A model generated the notes under the pieces. The model searched no databases. It saw only the letters and a program-made list of their open reading frames with translations, and was not told the DNA's origin. Below are positions 1 through 5,599 of a DNA stretch of 10,816 bases, in pieces. The stretch is from Clostridia bacterium (GTDB lineage: Bacteria; Bacillota; Clostridia; Christensenellales; UBA1242). Made by a program: the position numbers and the translations under genes. Location of the stretch: contig CAAFWB010000036.1 of NCBI GenBank assembly GCA_900766395.1, positions 1-10,816 of the forward strand. The letters run 5' to 3'. The stretch's first letter is position 1. Each line of letters begins with the position of its first letter.

Positions 1-12
1 CGTCGCCCCTGT

Positions 13-53
13 CATCCTGTGAGATGGACCCGCTTGACGGGCAATCTAAGGAT
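13..53. repeat. Imperfect palindromic repeat at contig edge
   Basis: The arms ATCCT (14-18) and AGGAT (49-53) pair. AGAT (22-25) pairs with ATCT (44-47), and an inner stem CCCG (29-32)/CGGG (38-41) closes a 5-nt loop. From memory, it resembles the 'TCATCCTGAG...GAAGGATC' type of intergenic hairpin repeat seen in many uncultured bacteria. A dispersed repeat would also explain why the assembly stops here. No coding potential is visible in 1-91. Confidence 0.5.
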
Positions 54-56
54 CCC

Positions 57-82
57 GTTCTTTTTTGACTCCAAAAAAGAAC
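57..82. repeat. Perfect 10-bp inverted repeat beside the edge repeat
   Basis: GTTCTTTTTT (57-66) and AAAAAAGAAC (73-82) are exact reverse complements around a 6-nt loop. It lies just downstream of the minus-strand gene ending at 92, so it could help end that transcript. However, the T-run is inside the stem and no T-tract follows on either strand, so it fits better as part of the neighbouring palindromic repeat. Confidence 0.5.
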
Positions 83-91
83 ACCTCTCCA

Positions 92-487
92 TCAGAATAT
101 CGCCAATAGTTTTTCAATGTTCTCAACATGTGTTTCAAAAATATCAGGCATATTTCGAGCAAGTTTCAACACTTTTAATTCAGTTGCAATAATTTTTCTA
201 ATTAAATAATTTTGCGAATTATTTTGCAAAATTTGCATTTTTTGCGTTATTTTTTTGTTATTTTTTGCAAAATAATCAACATTTTTATTAATTATTTTTT
301 TTAACGATATTATCTTTTGTTTTTGGAATGTCATGCGTTCAAGTTGGGAATACAAAAAATTTAATGACGAAAGCAAATCGTCAAGTTCCAAATTTTGACT
401 TTGTCTATTTTCGAAATACGCACGCGCAAGTTGCTCCATGACTTGCGGCGAAAAAATTTGAAAATCATTATATGCATTATTTTCCAT
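92..487 (-). CDS. Hypothetical coiled-coil-like protein (131 aa)
   Basis: I do not recognise this protein. It is short, rich in Lys, Asn, Gln and Ile, and has no signal peptide or membrane segment. From about residue 35 to the end it is a run of heptad-like hydrophobic spacing that predicts long helices or a coiled coil. The frame also opens at a TTG (511), but I choose the ATG at 487 (MENNAYND) because TTG would add an odd hydrophobic octapeptide. Neither start has a Shine-Dalgarno. A -10-like TATAAC lies exactly 6 nt before the ATG, so the message may be leaderless. It lies downstream of tuf but is separated from it by the strong tuf terminator, so it is probably transcribed on its own. Reading frame and A/T-rich third positions look real; function is unknown. 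Confidence 0.6.
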   Translation of the reverse strand: MENNAYNDFQIFSPQVMEQLARAYFENRQSQNLELDDLLSSLNFLYSQLERMTFQKQKIISLKKIINKNVDYFAKNNKKITQKMQILQNNSQNYLIRKIIATELKVLKLARNMPDIFETHVENIEKLLAIF

Positions 488-493
488 TATGTT

Positions 494-499
494 GTTATA
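494..499 (-). promoter_or_regulatory. Candidate -10 hexamer for the 131-aa gene
   Basis: On the minus strand TATAAC is followed by AACATA and then the ATG at 487. No convincing -35 lies 16-18 nt upstream, so this is the weakest promoter call in the window. It is listed because the -10-to-ATG spacing matches three other genes here. Confidence 0.3.
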
Positions 500-562
500 T
501 ATGAAAATCAAATGCTTTGTGTTCTTTATTACTATGTCGCCTTTTCCAATCAGAAAAGAAAC

Positions 563-596
563 AAAAAAATCCGCAGTGGGTTAATCTGCGGATTTT
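563..596 (-). terminator. Intrinsic terminator of tuf
   Basis: An 11-bp perfect stem (566-576 with 586-596) encloses a 9-nt loop. On the minus strand it runs into a T-tract (complement of the A-run 563-569), about 70 nt past the tuf stop. A weaker T-run on the other side could terminate plus-strand transcription too. The minus-strand loop reads ATTAACCCA, sharing AACCCA with neighbouring hairpins. Confidence 0.85.
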
Positions 597-605
597 ATAT
601 TTAAT

Positions 606-649
606 TTGCGATGGGTTGGTCGCAATGATGATTGGGTTATATCATCATT
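606..649 (-). other. Two consecutive hairpins in the tuf 3' UTR
   Basis: The first hairpin after the tuf stop is a 9-bp stem (624-632 with 641-649) with an 8-nt loop. The second is a 6-bp stem (606-611 with 620-625) with an 8-nt loop, overlapping the first by two bases. The minus-strand loops are ATAACCCA and CCAACCCA. Neither is followed by a T-tract, so they are not terminators themselves. They may protect the mRNA 3' end or bind a protein or RNA. Confidence 0.6.
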
Positions 650-663
650 TAAATTTAATTTGA

Positions 664-1866
664 TTACTCAATGATTGAAGCAACAACACCTGAACCAACT
701 GTTCTGCCACCTTCACGGATAGCGAAACGAAGTCCTTGTTCAATAGCAATTGGAGTAATAAGTTCAATTGTCATTGTAACGTTGTCGCCAGGCATAACCA
801 TTTCAACGCCTTTTTCAAGTTCAATTGTTCCGGTAACGTCTGTTGTTCTGAAGTAGAATTGAGGTCTGTAACCATTGAAGAATGGAGTATGACGTCCGCC
901 TTCTTCTTTCTTAAGAACGTAAACTTGAGCGGTGAATTTTGTGTGTGGGTGGATTGAACCTGGTTTGCAAAGAACTTGTCCACGTTCAATTTCATTTCTT
1001 TGGATTCCACGAAGAAGAAGTCCAACGTTATCACCTGCTTGAGCTTCGTCAAGAAGTTTTCTGAACATTTCAACGCCAGTAACAACTGTTTGTTTCTTTG
1101 CTCCCATTCCAACGATTTCAACTGTGTCGTTCATTTTGATTACGCCACGTTCAACTCTTCCTGTTGCAACTGTTCCACGTCCTGTGATTGTGAAGACGTC
1201 TTCAACTGGCATAAGGAAAGGTTGGTCTGTTGCTCTTTTTGGTTCTGGAATATAAGCGTCAAGTGTGTCAAGAAGTTCTTGAATTGGTTTGAGCCATGGG
1301 CTTGAAAGGTCGTTTGCATCGCAAGCTTCGTTAGCTTTGAGAGCTGAACCTTTGATAATTGGAGTTGTGTCTCCTGGGAAATCGTATGTTGTGAGAAGGT
1401 CTCTGATTTCCATTTCAACGAGATCCAAAAGTTCTGGATCATCAACTTGGTCAACTTTGTTCATGAATACAACAATGTATGGAACACCAACCTGACGAGC
1501 GAGCAAGATGTGCTCTCTTGTTTGAGGCATAGGTCCGTCTGCTGCTGAAACAACCAAGATTGCGCCGTCCATTTGAGCAGCACCTGTAATCATGTTTTTA
1601 ACATAGTCAGCGTGCCCTGGGCAGTCAACGTGAGCGTAGTGACGTTTGTCAGTTCTATACTCAACGTGTGCAGTGTTAATCGTGATTCCTCTTGCTTTTT
1701 CTTCTGGAGCTTTATCAATTTCATCATATTTCATTGAATCAGCTTTTCCAAGCATTGAGCAATAACGACAAATTGCTGCTGTAAGAGTTGTTTTACCATG
1801 GTCAACGTGTCCGATTGTACCAACGTTAACGTGAGGTAAAGATCTGTCAAATTTTGCTTTTGCCAT
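664..1866 (-). CDS. tuf: Translation elongation factor Tu
   Basis: EF-Tu is the GTPase that carries aminoacyl-tRNA to the ribosomal A site in the cytoplasm. All family motifs are visible: P-loop GHVDHGKT (19-26), switch I RGITI (59-63), DCPGH (81-85), NKVD (136-139) and GSAL (173-176), followed by the two beta-barrel domains to a normal length of 400 aa. ATG at 1866 is set by the ribosome site AAAGGAGAT (1875-1883). It is the last gene of the str operon, 166 nt after fusA. That gap holds a hairpin and a strong extended -10 promoter, so tuf can be expressed both with and independently of rpsL-rpsG-fusA, fitting the high demand for EF-Tu. A terminator follows at 563-596. Nothing is missing or truncated. 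Confidence 0.98.
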   Translation of the reverse strand: MAKAKFDRSLPHVNVGTIGHVDHGKTTLTAAICRYCSMLGKADSMKYDEIDKAPEEKARGITINTAHVEYRTDKRHYAHVDCPGHADYVKNMITGAAQMDGAILVVSAADGPMPQTREHILLARQVGVPYIVVFMNKVDQVDDPELLDLVEMEIRDLLTTYDFPGDTTPIIKGSALKANEACDANDLSSPWLKPIQELLDTLDAYIPEPKRATDQPFLMPVEDVFTITGRGTVATGRVERGVIKMNDTVEIVGMGAKKQTVVTGVEMFRKLLDEAQAGDNVGLLLRGIQRNEIERGQVLCKPGSIHPHTKFTAQVYVLKKEEGGRHTPFFNGYRPQFYFRTTDVTGTIELEKGVEMVMPGDNVTMTIELITPIAIEQGLRFAIREGGRTVGSGVVASIIE

Positions 1867-1919
1867 TTTTTTTAATCTCCTTTAAATTTTTGTGATTTAA
1901 ATTTCACTTTAACAATGAA

Positions 1920-1947
1920 ATTCTAGCATAAAACATTTTTTTTGCAA
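1920..1947 (-). promoter_or_regulatory. tuf promoter (extended -10)
   Basis: On the minus strand TTGCAA (1942-1947), a 16-nt spacer ending in TGC, and TAGAAT (1920-1925) make an extended -10 promoter. Transcription would start near 1913, giving a leader of roughly 47 nt that contains the tuf Shine-Dalgarno. Confidence 0.75.
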
Positions 1948-1984
1948 AATGATTTTCATGCTTTTTTATTTTGATTGAAAGGGT

Positions 1985-2019
1985 TTTGTTTTGCCGATGG
2001 GTTATTTCGACAAAACAAA
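1985..2019 (-). other. fusA-tuf intergenic hairpin
   Basis: A 9-bp stem (1985-1993 with 2011-2019), a C/A mismatch and three more pairs (1995-1997 with 2007-2009) enclose a 9-nt loop. It begins about 14 nt after the fusA stop. No T-tract follows on either strand, so it is more likely a processing, stability or attenuation element than a full terminator. The minus-strand loop AATAACCCA again carries AACCCA. Confidence 0.6.
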
Positions 2020-2032
2020 CTCTTCAACAAAA

Positions 2033-4105
2033 TTACTTTTTGTTTCTCTCACCAACAACTTTCTCGGTGATTGACTTTGGAACTTCTTGATATTTGAGAG
2101 GTTCCATAACGAATGTTCCTCTTCCTTGTGTTTGTGAACGAAGGTCTGTTGCGTATCCAAACATTTCTGCAAGTGGAACTTCTGCGTTGATTCTTTGGAT
2201 TCCTGGAAGTGATTCATTTCCAAGCAAGATTCCACGACGTGAAGTAAGGTTGCCCATAACTGTTCCAAGATAGTCATCAGGAACTTCAACTGTAACTTTC
2301 ATGATTGGTTCCAAAAGAACTGGGTCTGCTTTTGCTGCGCCATCTTTGAAAGCCAAAGAGCCAGCAATCTTAAATGCCATTTCTGACGAGTCAACCTCGT
2401 GGAAAGAACCATCATAAACTGTGACTTTGAAGTCAACTGTTTCGTATCCAGCGACGACACCGCACATACGAGCTTCTTTGATACCATTGTTGATTGGTTG
2501 GATATATTCTTTTGGAATTGAGCCACCAACAGTTGCATCAACGAATTCATATCCAGCACCGCGTTCCAAAGGTTCCATTTTAATCAAGCAGTGACCATAT
2601 TGACCTTTACCACCTGATTGACGGATATATTTTCCTTCTGCGTTAACTGGTTTTCTGATTGTTTCACGATATGAAACTTGTGGATTACCAACATTTGCTT
2701 CAACTTTGAATTCACGAAGAAGTCTATCAACAATGATTTCCAAGTGAAGTTCGCCCATGCCGGCAATGAGTGTTTGACCTGTTTCTTCGTTTGTTGAAAC
2801 TCTGAATGAAGGGTCTTCTCTTGAAAGTTTTGCAAGTGCCAAAGCCATTTTTTCTTGCATATCTTTTGTTTTTGGTTCAATAGCAAGTTGAATAACTGGT
2901 TCTGGGAAATTCATGCTTTCAAGTTGAATTGGGTGTTTTTCATCGCAAAGTGTGTGACCTGTGATTGTGTCTTTGAGCCCAACAATCGCAGCAATGTCAC
3001 CTGCACCAACCTCACTGATTTCAGTTCTGTTGTTTGCGTGCATTCTGATAAGACGTCCAACACGTTCTGTTTTTCCAGTGATTGAGTTATAAACATAACT
3101 GCCCGCTTTCAAAACGCCAGAGTAAACTCTGAAGAATGTGAGACCGCCAACAAATGGATCTGTTGCAATCTTGAATGCAAGTCCAGCAAGTGGAGCATTA
3201 AAGTCTGCATGTCTTTCCTCTTCTTGTTCCGTGTTTGGGTTGATTCCCTTGATTGGTGGAATGTCGAGAGGAGATGGAAGATATTCAACCATTGCATCAA
3301 GCAAGTTTTGAACACCTTTGTTTTTGTATGATGAACCGCAAAGCATTGGAGTGACAGTTTTTGCAATTGTTGCTTTTCTGATCGCATCTTTGAGTTCTTC
3401 CATTGAAATTTCTTCGCCTTCAAAATAACGTTCAAGAAGAGCATCATCAGTCTCAACGATTGATTCAATCAATGCGTCATGACGTTTTTGAGCTTCTGCC
3501 TTGAGTTCTTCTGGGATTTCAACTTCGTCAATGATTTTTCCCATGTCATCTTCTGGGATATATGCCTTCATTTTGAGAAGGTCGATAACTCCTTTGAAGT
3601 CCTCAGCCATGCCGATTGGCATTTGAAGTGGAAGAGGTTTTGTGTGGAGTCTTTGTTCAACAGATTCAACGCATTTATCAAAATAAGCATCGTCTCTGTC
3701 CATTTTGTTAACATAAATGATAACTGGAACTTTGCATTCTGTTGCTTGACGCCAAACAGTTTCTGTTTGAGGTTGAACTTTGTCACGTGCACTCAAAACC
3801 AAAACTGCACCATCAAGAACTTTCAAAGAACGAAGAACTTCAATTGTGAAGTCAACGTGCCCTGGGGTGTCGATGATGTTAATTTTGTGGTTTTTCCAGA
3901 AGCAAGTTGTGCAAGCTGAAGTAATGGTGATTCCACGCTCTTGTTCTTGAGCCATCCAGTCCATTGTTGCTTGACCATCATGAACTTCACCGATTTTATG
4001 ACTTTTTCCGGTGTAGTAAAGAATACGTTCTGTTGTTGTTGTCTTTCCTGCATCGATATGTGCCATAATACCAATGTTTCTTGTCAAGTGTAGATCTTCT
4101 GCCAT
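2033..4105 (-). CDS. fusA: Translation elongation factor G
   Basis: EF-G is the GTPase that drives tRNA-mRNA translocation on the ribosome and, with RRF, recycles ribosomes. At 690 aa it has the usual length. Visible motifs are AHIDAGKT (15-22), RGITIT (57-62), DTPGH (79-83) and NKMDR (133-137), then domains II-V, including the GGKGQYGHC segment of domain IV and the GTVMGNLTSRRG segment of domain V. ATG at 4105 has an AAAAGGGA ribosome site (4112-4119), weaker than those of rpsL and rpsG. Residues 87-116 depart from the EF-G pattern I remember: LRSLKVLDG instead of ERSLRVLDG, and SARDKVQPQT where a GV-PQ motif is usual. The rest is plainly EF-G, so I treat this as lineage variation. It sits third in the str operon, 330 nt from rpsG. 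Confidence 0.97.
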   Translation of the reverse strand: MAEDLHLTRNIGIMAHIDAGKTTTTERILYYTGKSHKIGEVHDGQATMDWMAQEQERGITITSACTTCFWKNHKINIIDTPGHVDFTIEVLRSLKVLDGAVLVLSARDKVQPQTETVWRQATECKVPVIIYVNKMDRDDAYFDKCVESVEQRLHTKPLPLQMPIGMAEDFKGVIDLLKMKAYIPEDDMGKIIDEVEIPEELKAEAQKRHDALIESIVETDDALLERYFEGEEISMEELKDAIRKATIAKTVTPMLCGSSYKNKGVQNLLDAMVEYLPSPLDIPPIKGINPNTEQEEERHADFNAPLAGLAFKIATDPFVGGLTFFRVYSGVLKAGSYVYNSITGKTERVGRLIRMHANNRTEISEVGAGDIAAIVGLKDTITGHTLCDEKHPIQLESMNFPEPVIQLAIEPKTKDMQEKMALALAKLSREDPSFRVSTNEETGQTLIAGMGELHLEIIVDRLLREFKVEANVGNPQVSYRETIRKPVNAEGKYIRQSGGKGQYGHCLIKMEPLERGAGYEFVDATVGGSIPKEYIQPINNGIKEARMCGVVAGYETVDFKVTVYDGSFHEVDSSEMAFKIAGSLAFKDGAAKADPVLLEPIMKVTVEVPDDYLGTVMGNLTSRRGILLGNESLPGIQRINAEVPLAEMFGYATDLRSQTQGRGTFVMEPLKYQEVPKSITEKVVGERNKK

Positions 4106-4141
4106 ATTTTTTCCCTTTTAATAAGATTTTTGTGTCCGCCC

Positions 4142-4156
4142 TTCATATGGGTTGAA
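4142..4156 (-). other. Small hairpin before fusA
   Basis: TTCA (4142-4145) pairs with TGAA (4153-4156) around a 7-nt loop. On the minus strand the element reads TTCAACCCATATGAA, so AACCC is again partly displayed in the loop, 37 nt before the fusA ATG. A four-pair stem is weak on its own; it is listed because of the recurring loop sequence. Confidence 0.3.
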
Positions 4157-4184
4157 TACTCCAAGCAAACGAATTTGATTTTTT

Positions 4185-4204
4185 ATTAAGTGATTTAACT
4201 TAAT
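4185..4204 (+). other. AT-rich palindrome with plus-strand T-tract
   Basis: ATTAAGT (4185-4191) and ACTTAAT (4198-4204) are exact reverse complements around GATTTA. A T-rich tract (4204-4213) follows on the plus strand, giving it the shape of an intrinsic terminator facing against the operon. No plus-strand gene precedes it. It could block antisense transcription toward rpsG, or be a protein-binding palindrome. Confidence 0.35.
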
Positions 4205-4222
4205 TTTTCTTTTGATTAGTAT

Positions 4223-4281
4223 TTTTGTTTGAAATTTTGATGAGTGTCGAGGCTCGACGAGGCTCCAAATTCTAAACAAAA
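4223..4281. repeat. Palindromic element A in the rpsG-fusA gap
   Basis: The arms 4223-4237 and 4267-4281 form about 14 pairs with one bulge and one mismatch. Inside is the shared core (4232-4258), which contains its own GTCGA-GGC-TCGAC hairpin (4246-4258), and GAG (4242-4244) can pair with CTC (4263-4265). The 27-nt stretch 4232-4258 recurs exactly at 4319-4345 in element B, while the flanking arms differ. No ORF is present, so it would be a non-coding palindromic repeat or a conserved RNA structure. Confidence 0.65.
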
Positions 4282-4307
4282 CACCAGTTTGTTGTGATTG
4301 TTTTGGT

Positions 4308-4436
4308 ATTTTTAACTAAAATTTTGATGAGTGTCGAGGCTCGACTGCGATTTAGGCGAGGAGTTTAGCAATTCCTAAATGACTTGCCCAAATCGCAGTC
4401 AGAAACGAAGACAATCTCAAAATTTTAGTTAAAAAT
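4308..4436. repeat. Nested palindromic element B next to rpsG stop
   Basis: A perfect 20-bp inverted repeat (4308-4327 with 4417-4436) bounds a 129-nt element. Inside are an 11-bp perfect stem (4343-4353 with 4390-4400) and a 7-bp hairpin with a 4-nt loop (4359-4376). Its left part contains the second exact copy (4319-4345) of the 27-nt core in element A. The right arm ends on the last base of the rpsG stop codon (TAA, 4436-4438). As RNA, the operon transcript would fold here into a long cruciform-like structure without a terminator T-tract. Confidence 0.75.
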
Positions 4437-4909
4437 TACCATTTGTAGTGAGCAAAAGCCTTATTCGCTTCAGCCATTCTGTGCATTTCATCGCGTTTTT
4501 TGATTGAAGCACCTGTTTGGTTATAAGCATCCATGAGCTCGCCTGCAAGTTTTTCGTCCATGTTACGTTCTGAATTACGTTTGCGAGCGAACATAACAAT
4601 CCAACGAATTGCAAGTGTTTGACGGCGTTCTGGACGAATTTCCATTGGAACTTGGTAAGTTGCACCACCAACACGACGACCTTTTGTTTCAAGAACTGGT
4701 TTTACATTCTCAACTGCTGTGTTGAAAACATCAAGTGCATCTCCGCCAGTTTTTTCTTTGATGATATCAAAAGCGCTATAAACGATGTGTTGTGCAATTG
4801 CACGTTTTCCGTCAACCATAACTTGATTAATAAGTTTTGTCACAAGTTTGCTTGAATATACTGGATCTGGTAAAACATCTTTTTTTACCACACTATTTCT
4901 TCTTGGCAT
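4436..4909 (-). CDS. rpsG: 30S ribosomal protein S7
   Basis: S7 binds the 3' major domain of 16S rRNA, nucleates assembly of the 30S head and lines the E-site mRNA exit. The 157-aa length is canonical. The N-terminus MPRRNSVVKKDVLPDPVYSS, the VDGKR segment, the GGATYQVP beta-hairpin and the RWIVMFARKR helix are all typical. ATG at 4909 is fixed by a perfect AAGGAGG (4914-4920) four bases away. It starts 30 nt after rpsL ends, so the two are co-transcribed. That space is too short for an S7 translational-control site of the size known between rpsL and rpsG in Escherichia coli. Its stop codon touches palindromic element B, which separates it from fusA. Confidence 0.98.
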   Translation of the reverse strand: MPRRNSVVKKDVLPDPVYSSKLVTKLINQVMVDGKRAIAQHIVYSAFDIIKEKTGGDALDVFNTAVENVKPVLETKGRRVGGATYQVPMEIRPERRQTLAIRWIVMFARKRNSERNMDEKLAGELMDAYNQTGASIKKRDEMHRMAEANKAFAHYKW

Positions 4910-4939
4910 GTTTCCTCCTTATAGATTTTTAAAAAATGA

Positions 4940-5311
4940 TTATTTAGGACGTTTTGCACCGTATTTTGATCTTGATTGATTACGTTTTGCAACACCAGCG
5001 GTATCAAGAGAACCACGAACAATGTGGTATCTAACACCAGGCAAATCCTTAACTCTTCCGCCACGAACAAGAACAACGCTGTGCTCTTGGAGGTTGTGAC
5101 CAATTCCTGGAATGTAGCAAGTTGCTTCAGTTTTGTTTGACAAACGAACACGAGCAATCTTTCTCAAAGCAGAGTTTGGTTTTTTAGGCGAAGTAGTTTT
5201 AACCGACAAGCAAACGCCACGTTTTTGTGGACATTCGTCAAGAAGAGGTGACTTTGATTTTTTGTCAAAAGTTTTTCTTCCTTGTCTAACCAATTGATTA
5301 ATTGTTGGCAT
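4940..5311 (-). CDS. rpsL: 30S ribosomal protein S12
   Basis: S12 sits at the 30S decoding centre and controls accuracy of codon-anticodon pairing. The 123-aa protein has the conserved CPQKRGVC (27-34), SPKKPNSALRK (41-51), YIPGIGHNLQEHS (66-78) and GGRVKDLPGVRYH segments. The lysines whose mutation gives streptomycin resistance in other bacteria (in PKKPNS and VKDLPG) are both wild type. The Asp in KDLPG that RimO methylthiolates in some species is also present. ATG at 5311 follows AAGGAGG (5318-5324) by six bases. It is the first gene of the operon; no rplGB/ybxF or rpoC precedes it here, unlike the arrangement in Bacillus. Confidence 0.98.
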   Translation of the reverse strand: MPTINQLVRQGRKTFDKKSKSPLLDECPQKRGVCLSVKTTSPKKPNSALRKIARVRLSNKTEATCYIPGIGHNLQEHSVVLVRGGRVKDLPGVRYHIVRGSLDTAGVAKRNQSRSKYGAKRPK

Positions 5312-5497
5312 ACTTTTCCTCCTTAAAAATTTTGCGCAAGGAAATCAACCCTTTCCATGCAATGTTCTCTTTGCAAGCACCACGAACACCTTATGGACCA
5401 AATCCATAAGTTCAGGATTTCTCCGTTTCGGTCAACACAGGCGTGCGACCTGTCGTTTATATGCTTGAAAAAATAATGTAATCTCAAAAGACTACAA
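5312..5497 (-). promoter_or_regulatory. Structured 5' leader of the str operon
   Basis: About 185 nt separate the predicted transcription start from the rpsL ATG. Four perfect-stem hairpins can be read on the minus strand, in order: ACAGG/CCTGT (5437-5453); an 8-bp stem CTTATGGA/TCCATAAG with a 5-nt loop (5390-5410); TGCAA/TTGCA (5358-5375); and GGAAA-GGGTTGA-TTTCC (5340-5356), which ends 15 nt before the ribosome site. The length and structure fit a cis-regulatory ribosomal-protein leader, but I do not recognise a named family. Confidence 0.5.
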
Positions 5498-5502
5498 GTC
5501 GC

Positions 5503-5531
5503 ATTTTAACAAATATGAAAAATGATGTCAA
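5503..5531 (-). promoter_or_regulatory. str operon promoter (rpsL-rpsG-fusA-tuf)
   Basis: The minus strand reads TTGACA (5526-5531), a 17-nt spacer ending in TGT, and TAAAAT (5503-5508): a consensus -35, ideal spacing and an extended -10. Upstream, 5532-5570 is A/T apart from a single G, resembling an UP element. This is the strongest promoter in the window. Confidence 0.9.
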
Positions 5532-5570
5532 TATTTTTTTAAAGATTAATAATATATATTTATTATATTA

Positions 5571-5599
5571 AAAGAAAAACAAGAGGCTGACCTCTTGTT
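5571..5599 (-). terminator. Terminator overlapping the stop of the 306-aa gene
   Basis: A perfect 9-bp stem (5578-5586 with 5591-5599) with a 4-nt loop is followed on the minus strand by TTTTTCTTTT. The stem starts at the second base of the TAA stop codon (5598-5600), so a terminating ribosome would cover it. It separates this gene from the rpsL promoter about 40 bp downstream. Confidence 0.9.

Noticed and set aside
57..82. Terminator for the 131-aa gene
   Set aside because: The T-run is inside the stem and no T-tract follows on the minus strand.
395..604. 69-aa plus-strand ORF across the tuf terminator
   Set aside because: It overlaps the antisense of the 131-aa gene and runs through the terminator hairpin; there is no ribosome site and the composition is low-complexity.
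3479..3919. 146-aa plus-strand ORF inside fusA
   Set aside because: It is a frame shadow of the highly conserved EF-G G-domain region; it has no ribosome site, and its Phe/Cys/Asn-rich composition is that of antisense codons.
2033..4105. TetM-type tetracycline resistance protein
   Set aside because: Only one short segment resembles TetM. Position in the str operon, length and all other motifs are those of housekeeping EF-G.
4232..4345. Two exact 27-nt repeats as a minimal CRISPR array
   Set aside because: There are only two copies, each is embedded in a larger palindrome, there are no further repeats, and no cas genes are in the window.
664..5311. Alternative genetic code (TGA = Trp), because of the low GC content
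   Set aside because: Trp is TGG (for example in EF-G MDWM), TGA ends the 131-aa gene, and all conserved proteins are full length with the standard code.
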